A stretch of DNA of 13,511 nucleotides from Deltaproteobacteria bacterium (lineage in GTDB: Bacteria > Desulfobacterota > Desulfuromonadia > Desulfuromonadales > BM103). Positions 1 to 6,116 of the stretch are shown here, in pieces. The notes under the pieces were generated by a model. The model had not been told where the DNA came from. It saw nothing but the letters and a program-made list of their open reading frames with translations, and ran no database searches. The translations under genes and the position numbers were made by a program. Within the stretch, counting starts at the first letter, position 1. Each line of letters begins with the position of its first letter. The stretch is from assembly GCA_019313105.1 (NCBI GenBank), contig JAFDBW010000179.1, positions 1 to 13,511 on the forward strand. Reading direction: 5' to 3'.

Positions 1-927
1 GTCAGTCTCCCCGGAGGATGTGCCATTGGCGCCCGGCCGATCAACCTGCATCTGAAGGGGCTGGAAGCAATGGGTGCGGAGATTCGTCTCGATCATGGTT
101 ACGTCGAGGCGAATGCGACGCAGCTTAAAGGAGCCCGGATTCATTTTGATGTGCCGACGGTTGGCGGGACGGAAAACCTGATGATGGCCGCGTCCCTGGC
201 CAAAGGTACGACGATCCTGGAGAATGCCGCCAGGGAACCGGAGATTGTCGACCTGGCTAACGCCCTGCTGGGAATGGGGGCGAAAATCGAAGGCGCCGGG
301 GCCGACACGATTACCATCGAGGGTGTCGACGAGCTGAAACCGATGGATTACCGGGTCATGCCGGACCGCATCGAGGCGGGGACTTTCCTGCTTGCGGCGG
401 CCATGACCGGCGGTCGGATCGGGGTCAAGGGCGGCCGTGCGGAACACCTGGAGGCGTTGCTGAGCAAACTCGAGGAAGTCGGAGCGACGGTCGAAGCGGG
501 TGAGGATACCCTCTGGGTCCAGGGCCCGGAAGAGCTCCGGTCGGTGAACATTAAGACCCAGCCGCATCCAGGCTTCCCGACTGACATGCAGGCCCAATTC
601 ATGGCTATGATGAGCCTTGCTAACGGTACCAGCATGATTACCGAAGCCGTGTTCGAGAACCGTTTCATGCATGTCTGTGAGTTACAGAGGATGGGTGCCG
701 ATATTTCGATCGAAGGTCACACGGCAACCGTAAAAGGCGTCAACGGGCTGCTGGGTGCCCCGGTGATGGCGACCGACCTGCGTGCCAGCGCCTGCCTGGT
801 CCTTGCTGGACTGGCGGCGGATAATACCACCGAAATCAGTCGAATTTATCACCTGGATCGCGGCTACGAGAGACTCGAAGAGAAATTCCGCGGGCTGGGC
901 GCGGATATCGAACGTGTCCCGGCATAA
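1..927 (+). CDS. murA: UDP-N-acetylglucosamine 1-carboxyvinyltransferase, 3' part (5' end outside window)
   Basis: MurA transfers enolpyruvate from PEP to UDP-GlcNAc, the first committed step of peptidoglycan synthesis in the cytoplasm. The frame is open from base 1, so the gene enters from the left. The visible 308 residues are the C-terminal three quarters of a family usually about 420 residues long. The fragment opens with PGGCAIGARP, whose Cys (fragment residue 7, bases 19-21) matches the catalytic Cys115 of E. coli MurA. FPTDMQAQF (Asp195) matches Asp305, ATDLRAS (Asp259) matches Asp369, and DRGYERLEEK (Arg287) matches Arg397; the spacing agrees with the family to within two residues. 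An internal ATG at base 70 is not the true start, because the catalytic loop lies upstream of it. The presence of Cys rather than Asp in the loop predicts fosfomycin sensitivity at the target (family knowledge). It ends with TAA 96 bases before hisG. Confidence 0.97.
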   Translation, partial: VSLPGGCAIGARPINLHLKGLEAMGAEIRLDHGYVEANATQLKGARIHFDVPTVGGTENLMMAASLAKGTTILENAAREPEIVDLANALLGMGAKIEGAGADTITIEGVDELKPMDYRVMPDRIEAGTFLLAAAMTGGRIGVKGGRAEHLEALLSKLEEVGATVEAGEDTLWVQGPEELRSVNIKTQPHPGFPTDMQAQFMAMMSLANGTSMITEAVFENRFMHVCELQRMGADISIEGHTATVKGVNGLLGAPVMATDLRASACLVLAGLAADNTTEISRIYHLDRGYERLEEKFRGLGADIERVPA

Positions 928-939
928 AAACTTAGTGAC

Positions 940-1015
940 TGAGGGCAGGGGACTGGTTAAACTGCCAAATTATCTGACAGCTTGGTAAGCCCCTAGCCCC
1001 CAGCCTCCAGCCTCG
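940..1015. repeat. Heptamer tandem repeat with a G-rich opposing arm in the murA-hisG gap
   Basis: Four perfectly phased 7-base units, AGCCCCT, AGCCCCC, AGCCTCC and AGCCTCG, run from 988 to 1015. Upstream, 940-957 is G-rich (GAGGGCAGGGGACTGG) and roughly complementary to these units, so the two blocks could form an imperfect hairpin. Between them sits a short quasi-palindrome (CTG...CAG, 962-980). The C-rich block ends 8 bases before the hisG ATG and occupies the place where a Shine-Dalgarno sequence would sit. No his leader peptide, T-box or clear promoter is visible in this gap. Confidence 0.6.
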
Positions 1016-1023
1016 GACTTATT

Positions 1024-1686
1024 ATGATTGACTATCTGACCTTCGCCCTGCCCAAGGGGCGCATCATGCAGGACTCCATGGACCTGTTCGCCAGGATCGG
1101 CATCACCTGTCCGGAGATGGATGACCCCGGTCGCAAGCTGGTTTTTGAGAACCATGATGACAAGCTGCGATTTATGGCGGTTCGCGCCCAGGATGTGCCG
1201 ACCTATGTGGAACATGGCTGCGCTGACATCGGTGTGGTCGGCAAGGACACCCTTCTGGAACAGGACCGGGACCTTTATGAGCCGCTTGATCTGCAGTTCG
1301 GTTACTGTCGCCTGGTCGTCGCCGAGCCGAAAGAGCTATGTCAGGATGATGACCCGGCAGGCTGGTCAAATATCCGGGTGGCCACCAAGTATCCGAATGT
1401 CACAGAAAAATTCTTCGCTGCCAAAGGCGTCCAGGTAGAAATTATCAAGCTGTACGGATCAATTGAGCTTTCGCCACTGGTCGGCCTGGCCGAACGGATC
1501 GTCGACCTGGTCTCGACCGGTGGGACCATGCGCGAAAATGGCCTGGTCGAAGTGGAGACGATTGCCGAGGTGACCAGTCGACTGATCGTCAACCGTGCCA
1601 GCCTCAAGACCAAGCACCGCCGCATCTCCCGATTGATTGAAGAGTTGGAAAAAGTCATCGAGGATGGCCCGCGGATTTCAGGTTAG
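1024..1686 (+). CDS. hisG: ATP phosphoribosyltransferase, short catalytic form
   Basis: HisG condenses ATP with PRPP to phosphoribosyl-ATP, the first and usually feedback-controlled step of histidine synthesis. The 220-residue product starts with TFALPKGRI and carries GCADIGVVGKD and the PRPP-binding region DLVSTGGTMRENGL (residues 161-174). It stops after the catalytic lobes and lacks the roughly 80-residue ACT-like regulatory domain of the long (about 300-residue) form. Short HisG proteins normally work as a hetero-octamer with HisZ, a catalytically dead histidyl-tRNA-synthetase paralog; no hisZ is in this window, so it must lie elsewhere. ATG 1024 is the only reasonable start, because an in-frame TAG lies at 994-996. 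It has no convincing Shine-Dalgarno sequence; a C-rich heptamer repeat precedes it. hisD follows after 23 bases. Confidence 0.97.
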   Translation: MIDYLTFALPKGRIMQDSMDLFARIGITCPEMDDPGRKLVFENHDDKLRFMAVRAQDVPTYVEHGCADIGVVGKDTLLEQDRDLYEPLDLQFGYCRLVVAEPKELCQDDDPAGWSNIRVATKYPNVTEKFFAAKGVQVEIIKLYGSIELSPLVGLAERIVDLVSTGGTMRENGLVEVETIAEVTSRLIVNRASLKTKHRRISRLIEELEKVIEDGPRISG

Positions 1687-1698
1687 GAACGCACGCAG

Positions 1699-1704
1699 AA
1701 GGAG
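1699..1704 (+). promoter_or_regulatory. Ribosome binding site of hisD that decides the start
   Basis: AAGGAG lies 5 bases before ATG 1710 but only 2 bases before the in-frame GTG at 1707. This spacing favours the ATG as the hisD start. Confidence 0.6.
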
Positions 1705-1709
1705 AGGTG

Positions 1710-3005
1710 ATGATTCGTTTTCTGCAATTTTCAGATGCCGGTTTTGAAGAGGCTTTTCGCACGATCAGCGAGCGTGGCGAGACGACTCCCGTCGGGATCT
1801 TGCAGACGGTCGAGGCGATCCTGGCCGATGTCCGCGAGCGCGGCGATGCGGCCCTTTGTGAATATACGGAACGCTTCGATCGCCTCAAGCTTGACGCCAC
1901 GACCCTTGAAGTCTCCACAGCTGAAATTGAACAGGCGTTGGCCGCTGTTGACCGGGAAACTCTGGCGACATTGCAACTGGCTGCCGACCGGATTGCCACT
2001 TTCCATCGCCGGCAGAAGGAAGAGACCTGGCTGACAGACGATGAGTCCGATATCCGGCTTGGCCAGATGGTCACGCCCCTGGACCGGGTCGGCATTTACG
2101 TCCCCGGCGGCAAGGCGGCATACCCCTCTTCAGTGCTGATGAATGCCGTGCCGGCCAAGGTGGCCGGAGTGGGCGAAATTATCATGGTTGTGCCAATGCC
2201 CGACGGCGTGGTCAACCCATACGTTTTGGCAGCAGCCCATATCGCTGGTGTCGACCGGATTTTCAAGATCGGTGGTGCCCAGGCAGTCGCGGCCCTGGCT
2301 TACGGCACGGCGAGCATACCGAAAGTCGACAAGATCACCGGGCCGGGCAACATCTATGTGGCCACGGCCAAACGCCTGGTCTTTGGCACGGTTGATATTG
2401 ACATGATCGCCGGCCCGAGTGAAATCCTGGTGATCAACGACGGCAGCGGCGAGCCGGCACATATCGCAGCCGACCTGCTGTCCCAGGCCGAACACGATGA
2501 GCTGGCCGCCTCGATCCTGATCACCACCGACGAAGCCTTCGGCCGCCGGGTGGTCGATGAACTTGAAAACCAGCTGGTATTGCTGTCACGTGCTGCGATT
2601 GCCCGCCAGTCGATCAACAACTACGGGGCGGTGATCGTTGCCCGTGACCTCGCCGAAGCGGCAGAGTTCAGCAACCGGATCGCCCCCGAACATCTCGAGC
2701 TGGCTGTTGCCGAGCCTTTCGAACTCTTGCCGCAGATCCGGCATGCCGGCGCGATTTTCCTTGGCCACAACACCCCGGAGGCCGCCGGTGATTATCTGGC
2801 CGGGCCGAACCATACTTTACCGACCGGAGGGACGGCGCGTTTCTTCTCGCCGCTTGGCACCGATGACTTCGTTAAGAAGTCGAGCCTGATCTCCTTCAGT
2901 AAAGAAGGGCTGGAGCGGCTTGGAAAGAGCATTGTCAGGATTGCCGAGCTCGAGGGGCTGGAAGCCCATGCCAAATCGGTATCGATCAGGCTGGGCAAGG
3001 AATAA
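1710..3005 (+). CDS. hisD: Histidinol dehydrogenase
   Basis: HisD is a zinc- and NAD-dependent cytoplasmic dimer that oxidises L-histidinol to L-histidine in two steps, the end of the pathway. From ATG 1710 the product has 431 residues, the normal length. The family signature is visible: VPGGKAAYPS (131-140), GPGNIYVATAKR (211-222) and AGPSEIL (234-240). Predicted zinc ligands are Gln259 and His262 (SQAEHDE), Asp361 (AAGDYLAGPNHTLPTGG) and His420. The acid-base pair is Glu327-His328 in NRIAPEHLE, matching Glu326-His327 of E. coli. A GTG three bases upstream could also initiate, but the AAGGAG spacing favours the ATG. hisB follows after 26 bases. No hisC lies next to it, unlike the enterobacterial hisGDC order. 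Confidence 0.97.
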   Translation: MIRFLQFSDAGFEEAFRTISERGETTPVGILQTVEAILADVRERGDAALCEYTERFDRLKLDATTLEVSTAEIEQALAAVDRETLATLQLAADRIATFHRRQKEETWLTDDESDIRLGQMVTPLDRVGIYVPGGKAAYPSSVLMNAVPAKVAGVGEIIMVVPMPDGVVNPYVLAAAHIAGVDRIFKIGGAQAVAALAYGTASIPKVDKITGPGNIYVATAKRLVFGTVDIDMIAGPSEILVINDGSGEPAHIAADLLSQAEHDELAASILITTDEAFGRRVVDELENQLVLLSRAAIARQSINNYGAVIVARDLAEAAEFSNRIAPEHLELAVAEPFELLPQIRHAGAIFLGHNTPEAAGDYLAGPNHTLPTGGTARFFSPLGTDDFVKKSSLISFSKEGLERLGKSIVRIAELEGLEAHAKSVSIRLGKE

Positions 3006-3031
3006 ACAGCAATAACTCTCTGGAGGAGACC

Positions 3032-3622
3032 ATGGCACGGACCGCAACGATCAGCCGTAAGACCAAGGAAACCGAGATCAGTGTGACCCTCGACCTGGAT
3101 GGTCGTGGTACGCACCAGATTGAATCCGGTGTGCCCTTTCTCGATCACATGCTGACCCAGATAGCCCGGCACGGGTTCTTCGACCTGCAGGTCAGTGCCA
3201 AGGGCGACCTGGAGATTGATGCCCACCACACCGTTGAAGACCTCGGGATTTGTCTTGGTGAAGCCTTCAAAAAGGCGCTTGGTGACAAGTCAGGGGTTCG
3301 CCGTTATGGCCGAGGCAGCATGCCGATGCACGAAGCGCTGGCCGCAGTGGTTCTCGATTTCTCCGGCCGGCCGTTTCTCGTCTATAACGTCCCCCTGCCG
3401 AAAGCCCAGGTCGGCAACTTCGAGCTGGAGTTGGTCGAGGAGTTCTTCACGGCGTTCTGTAACCACGCCGGCGCCAATGTGCACGTCAACCTGGCCTATG
3501 GCGACAACCTGCACCACATCGTCGAGGCGGTTTTCAAAGCGTTCGCCCGGGCTCTGGATGAAGCGACCCAGCTGGACCCCAGGGTCGAAGGAGTCCTCTC
3601 TTCCAAGGGGACGTTGGAGTAA
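3032..3622 (+). CDS. hisB: Imidazoleglycerol-phosphate dehydratase (monofunctional)
   Basis: HisB dehydrates imidazoleglycerol phosphate to imidazole-acetol phosphate, using two metal ions per site in a large homo-oligomer. The 196-residue product is the single-domain form, with no N-terminal histidinol-phosphatase domain of the enterobacterial bifunctional type. Histidine-rich metal motifs are visible: FLDHMLTQIARHG (His39, His47), DAHHTVEDLG (His65, His66, Glu69), MHEAL (His100, Glu101) and GDNLHHIVEA (His161, His162, Glu165). The start at ATG 3032 is backed by GGAGGAG at 3022-3028. A separate histidinol-phosphatase must be encoded elsewhere. The gap to hisH (97 bases) contains an inverted element. 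Confidence 0.97.
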   Translation: MARTATISRKTKETEISVTLDLDGRGTHQIESGVPFLDHMLTQIARHGFFDLQVSAKGDLEIDAHHTVEDLGICLGEAFKKALGDKSGVRRYGRGSMPMHEALAAVVLDFSGRPFLVYNVPLPKAQVGNFELELVEEFFTAFCNHAGANVHVNLAYGDNLHHIVEAVFKAFARALDEATQLDPRVEGVLSSKGTLE

Positions 3623-3634
3623 GCATTTGGCAAG

Positions 3635-3708
3635 TGAATCCAGAATTCAGTATCCAGCATGCCCAATTGTGATGCCCTTCTTCTGAATCCCTGATTCTGA
3701 ATACGGAA
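3635..3708. repeat. CTGAAT/ATTCAG inverted element in the hisB-hisH gap
   Basis: ATTCAG with flanking bases (3645-3657) can pair with CTGATTCTGAAT (3691-3702): six pairs, a mismatch, three pairs, a bulge and two pairs. The word TGAATCC also occurs as a direct repeat at 3635-3641 and 3684-3690. The loop contains a second quasi-palindrome centred on CAATTG (3665-3670) with GCAT (3657-3660) and ATGC (3672-3675) arms. No T-run follows, so it does not look like an intrinsic terminator. Confidence 0.5.
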
Positions 3709-3719
3709 TAGTTAGAGAC

Positions 3720-4343
3720 GTGATTACCATCATCGATTATGAAATGGGCAACCTGCGCAGCGTTGAGAAGGCTTTTGAAAAGCTCGGTTTCGATGCGCGG
3801 GTCAGCAACAACCCCGATGACCTGCTGACCACAGACAAAGTCGTTCTGCCAGGTGTCGGTGCCTTCAAGGATTGCATCACCAACCTGCGTGACGGGGGCT
3901 TTGTTGAGCCGTTGTTGCAGCACGTTGAGGCCGGCAAGCCGTTGCTCGGCATCTGCGTCGGTATGCAGATGCTGTTTGATGAAAGCGAAGAGTTCGGTCG
4001 TCACAAAGGCCTCGGTTTGATTCCCGGCAAAGTGACCCGTTTCCCGGCAGGGATGGAAGAGCGCGGGGAGCGTCTCAAGGTCCCCCATATGGGCTGGAAT
4101 ACTATCCAGATCCAGCGGCCGGCGCCAATCTTCAAGGACACCGCAGAGGGCAGCTATGTTTATTTCGTGCACTCCTATTACTGTGCTGCCGACAATCCAG
4201 ACGATGTCGCGGCGAGCTGCCGCTACGGAGACATCGTGTTCACTGCGGCAATCTGGCGCGACAACCTCATGGCCACCCAGTTCCACCCGGAGAAGAGCCA
4301 GGATGTCGGCCTGAAGATTTTCGAAAACTTCGGGGGACTTTAA
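3720..4343 (+). CDS. hisH: Imidazole glycerol phosphate synthase, glutaminase subunit
   Basis: HisH is the class I glutamine amidotransferase subunit that hydrolyses glutamine and channels ammonia to HisF. Together they make imidazoleglycerol phosphate and AICAR from PRFAR. The 207-residue product has the family N-terminus IIDYEMGNLRSV, the oxyanion strand PGVGAF (44-49), the nucleophile elbow GICVGMQML with Cys79, and the remaining triad residues His189 and Glu191 in TQFHPEKSQ. Translation starts at GTG 3720, the only codon that fits the conserved N-terminus; its ribosome binding site is weak (GAGA near 3714). The partner hisF lies downstream after hisA. A 148-base gap follows, holding a long inverted repeat and a candidate promoter. 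Confidence 0.96.
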   Translation: MITIIDYEMGNLRSVEKAFEKLGFDARVSNNPDDLLTTDKVVLPGVGAFKDCITNLRDGGFVEPLLQHVEAGKPLLGICVGMQMLFDESEEFGRHKGLGLIPGKVTRFPAGMEERGERLKVPHMGWNTIQIQRPAPIFKDTAEGSYVYFVHSYYCAADNPDDVAASCRYGDIVFTAAIWRDNLMATQFHPEKSQDVGLKIFENFGGL

Positions 4344-4345
4344 AC

Positions 4346-4479
4346 TTGCCACAAAGGCTCCAAGTTACCAAGGTTTCATAATGTATAGAGCTCCCTGTTT
4401 GTTAACGATGACAGTCTAGAGATTCTGAAGCTATAAAGACAATTGCCTTTTGCTTTGTGTCTTGGAGTCTTTTTGGCTA
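4346..4479. repeat. Long imperfect inverted repeat in the hisH-hisA gap
   Basis: The left arm at 4346-4372 (TTGCCACAAAGGCTCCAAG then TTACCAAG) and the right arm at 4453-4479 (CTTTGTGTCTTGGAG then TCTTTTTGGCTA) are complementary at 21 of 27 positions. The run CTTGGAG, a G-U position and CTTT form a 12-pair core. The arms enclose an 80-base AT-richer loop that contains a sigma70-like promoter. The left arm begins 2 bases after the hisH stop and the right arm ends 12 bases before hisA, so the element fills almost the whole gap. Confidence 0.65.
4408..4437 (+). promoter_or_regulatory. Candidate sigma70 promoter ahead of hisA
   Basis: ATGACA (4408-4413) and TATAAA (4432-4437) each differ by one base from the consensus -35 and -10 hexamers and are 18 bases apart. 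A start near 4444 would give a leader of about 48 bases before hisA that contains only the right arm of the surrounding inverted repeat. Such a promoter could feed hisA-hisF and the genes beyond separately from hisG-hisH. This is a pattern match only. Confidence 0.4.
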
Positions 4480-4491
4480 TGGAAGGTTTAA

Positions 4492-5226
4492 ATGATTATT
4501 TTACCCGCAATTGATTTGAAAGAAGGCAAGTGTGTCCGTCTCGAACAGGGTCTGATGGATCGGGACACCGTCTACAATGAAAACCCGGGCGCGCAGGCAC
4601 GCATCTGGCAGGAGCAGGGTGGTGAACTGCTGCACATTGTCGATCTCGACGGGGCTTTTGCCGGAGTGCCGAAAAACCGGGAAGCGATCAAGGCCATTAT
4701 TGACGCCATCGACATCCCCTCTGAACTGGGTGGTGGTATTCGTGATATGCAGACCATTGAGGCCTACCTGGAGCTCGGTATCGACCGGGTGATTCTCGGT
4801 ACTGTCGCCAAGGAGAATCCGGCCCTGGTCAAAGAGGCCTGCAAGAAATATCCGGCGAGGATCGTGGTTGGTATTGACGCCAGGGACGGTCTGGTAGCCG
4901 TGCGTGGCTGGGCCGATGTGACCGAAAAGCAGGCGACCGAGATGGCCAAGGAGATGGAAGGCTTTGGTGTCGTGGCAATTATCTACACTGATATCGCTCG
5001 TGACGGCATGATGCAAGGGCCGAATATCGATGCGACCAGGGCTCTGGCCGAGTCGATCAATATCCCGGTGATTGCATCCGGCGGTCTGTCGACCCTGGAT
5101 GATATCCGACGGTTGATGGCGATCGAGTCCTCCGGTGTGACCGGGGTGATCACCGGCAAGGCGATCTACTCCGGGGCCATTGAACTGCGAGAAGCGGTGG
5201 CTTTGACCAAGGGGGAGATTGCGTAG
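4492..5226 (+). CDS. hisA: ProFAR isomerase (phosphoribosylformimino-AICAR ribotide isomerase)
   Basis: HisA performs an Amadori rearrangement of ProFAR to PRFAR and is a (beta/alpha)8 barrel homologous to HisF. The 244-residue product opens with MIILPAIDLKEGKCVRL, whose Asp8 is the general base. The second catalytic aspartate is Asp129 in VVGIDARDG. Phosphate-binding loops are seen as SELGGGIRD (77-85), ILGTVAKE (101-108) and VIASGGLSTLDD (193-204). GGAAGG at 4481-4486 lies 5 bases before ATG 4492. It ends with TAG, leaving one base before the hisF ATG, so the two are almost certainly translated in a coupled way. Length and motifs are typical, with no sign of the PriA dual-substrate variant that could be judged by eye. 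Confidence 0.97.
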   Translation: MIILPAIDLKEGKCVRLEQGLMDRDTVYNENPGAQARIWQEQGGELLHIVDLDGAFAGVPKNREAIKAIIDAIDIPSELGGGIRDMQTIEAYLELGIDRVILGTVAKENPALVKEACKKYPARIVVGIDARDGLVAVRGWADVTEKQATEMAKEMEGFGVVAIIYTDIARDGMMQGPNIDATRALAESINIPVIASGGLSTLDDIRRLMAIESSGVTGVITGKAIYSGAIELREAVALTKGEIA

Positions 5227-5227
5227 C

Positions 5228-5995
5228 ATGTTGGCAAAACGAATCATCCCCTGTCTCGACGTCAAGGACGGCCGGGTTGTCAAAGGAGTCAATTTTGTCG
5301 GTTTGCGTGATGCCGGTGACCCGGTCGAAGCAGCTGAAGCTTATGATCTCCAGGGTGCCGACGAGTTGACTTTTCTAGACATTACGGCCTCCAGTGACAA
5401 GCGCAATATCATCCTCGACGTGGTGGCCCGCACGGCCGAACGGGTTTTCATGCCGCTGACGGTTGGCGGCGGAGTCCGCGAGATTGCCGATATCCGTAAC
5501 CTGCTCAACGCCGGTGCCGACAAGGTATCAATCAACACCGCGGCGGTGCATCGCCCTGAATTCGTCCGTGAGGCCGCGGAGCGTTTCGGTTCCCAGTGCA
5601 TCGTCGTCGCCATCGATGCCAGGCGTGTCCCGGACAGTGAACCATTAGCCTGGGAGGTTTATACCCACGGCGGACGGAATCCGACCGGCATCGATGCCCT
5701 GGAATGGGCCGAACGGATGGAAAGTTACGGTGCCGGAGAGATCCTTTTAACCTCGATGGATTGCGATGGCACCAAGGACGGTTATGATATTCCCCTGACT
5801 CGTGCGGTCAGTGACCGGGTTGATATCCCGGTTATCGCCTCGGGCGGCGTCGGCAACCTCGAGCACATCCGCGAGGGTCTCGTTGAAGGAGGTGCCAGTG
5901 CGGCCTTGGCGGCGAGTATCTTTCACTTTCGCGAATATACGATAGGTGAATGCAAGAAATATCTGCGCGAGCACGATGTGCCGGTACGGATTTGA
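5228..5995 (+). CDS. hisF: Imidazole glycerol phosphate synthase, cyclase subunit
   Basis: HisF uses ammonia delivered by HisH to close the imidazole ring of PRFAR, giving imidazoleglycerol phosphate plus AICAR. Starting at ATG 5228 the product has 255 residues and begins MLAKRIIPCLDVKDGRVVKG. This numbering places the catalytic aspartates at the family positions Asp11 and Asp130 (VVAIDARR). Phosphate loops are TVGGGVREI (78-86) and VIASGGVGNLEH. An in-frame TTG at 5219 would overlap hisA and add three residues; GGGGGAG at 5211-5217 and the conserved N-terminus favour 5228. It follows hisA by one base. A 121-base gap separates it from the hisE-yqeY frame. Confidence 0.97.
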   Translation: MLAKRIIPCLDVKDGRVVKGVNFVGLRDAGDPVEAAEAYDLQGADELTFLDITASSDKRNIILDVVARTAERVFMPLTVGGGVREIADIRNLLNAGADKVSINTAAVHRPEFVREAAERFGSQCIVVAIDARRVPDSEPLAWEVYTHGGRNPTGIDALEWAERMESYGAGEILLTSMDCDGTKDGYDIPLTRAVSDRVDIPVIASGGVGNLEHIREGLVEGGASAALAASIFHFREYTIGECKKYLREHDVPVRI

Positions 5996-6082
5996 TTCTC
6001 TGGAAACAGATTTTTTGGTTGCAAAGGTTGAAAAACGCAAGAAGCTATTGATCCGCTTTGTGTTTTAATGACTGATGGCCCT

Positions 6083-6102
6083 CTGGGATTTTTGATCCTC
6101 AG
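6083..6102 (+). other. Small hairpin in the hisF-hisE gap
   Basis: CTG-GGAT and ATCC-T-CAG can form seven pairs with one bulged base around the loop TTTTG, ending 14 bases before the hisE start. The rest of this 121-base gap (5996-6116) shows no convincing promoter or terminator. A stem this short may be chance. Confidence 0.2.
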
Positions 6103-6116
6103 TTAAGGTTGAACAG

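Noticed and set aside
928..1023. Histidine attenuator leader peptide or T-box ahead of hisG
   Set aside because: There is no run of His codons behind a start, no T-box core sequence and no terminator with a T-run.
3534..4352. Minus-strand open frame (272 codons) opposite hisH
   Set aside because: It mirrors a conserved gene in full, has no family-like motif, and its ends do not fit the gene boundaries.
5219..5227. Upstream TTG start for hisF
   Set aside because: It overlaps hisA and adds three residues outside the conserved N-terminus; ATG 5228 puts the catalytic aspartates at positions 11 and 130.
4501..5292. Minus-strand open frame (263 codons) opposite hisA
   Set aside because: It is a shadow of hisA and the start of hisF with no domain signal.
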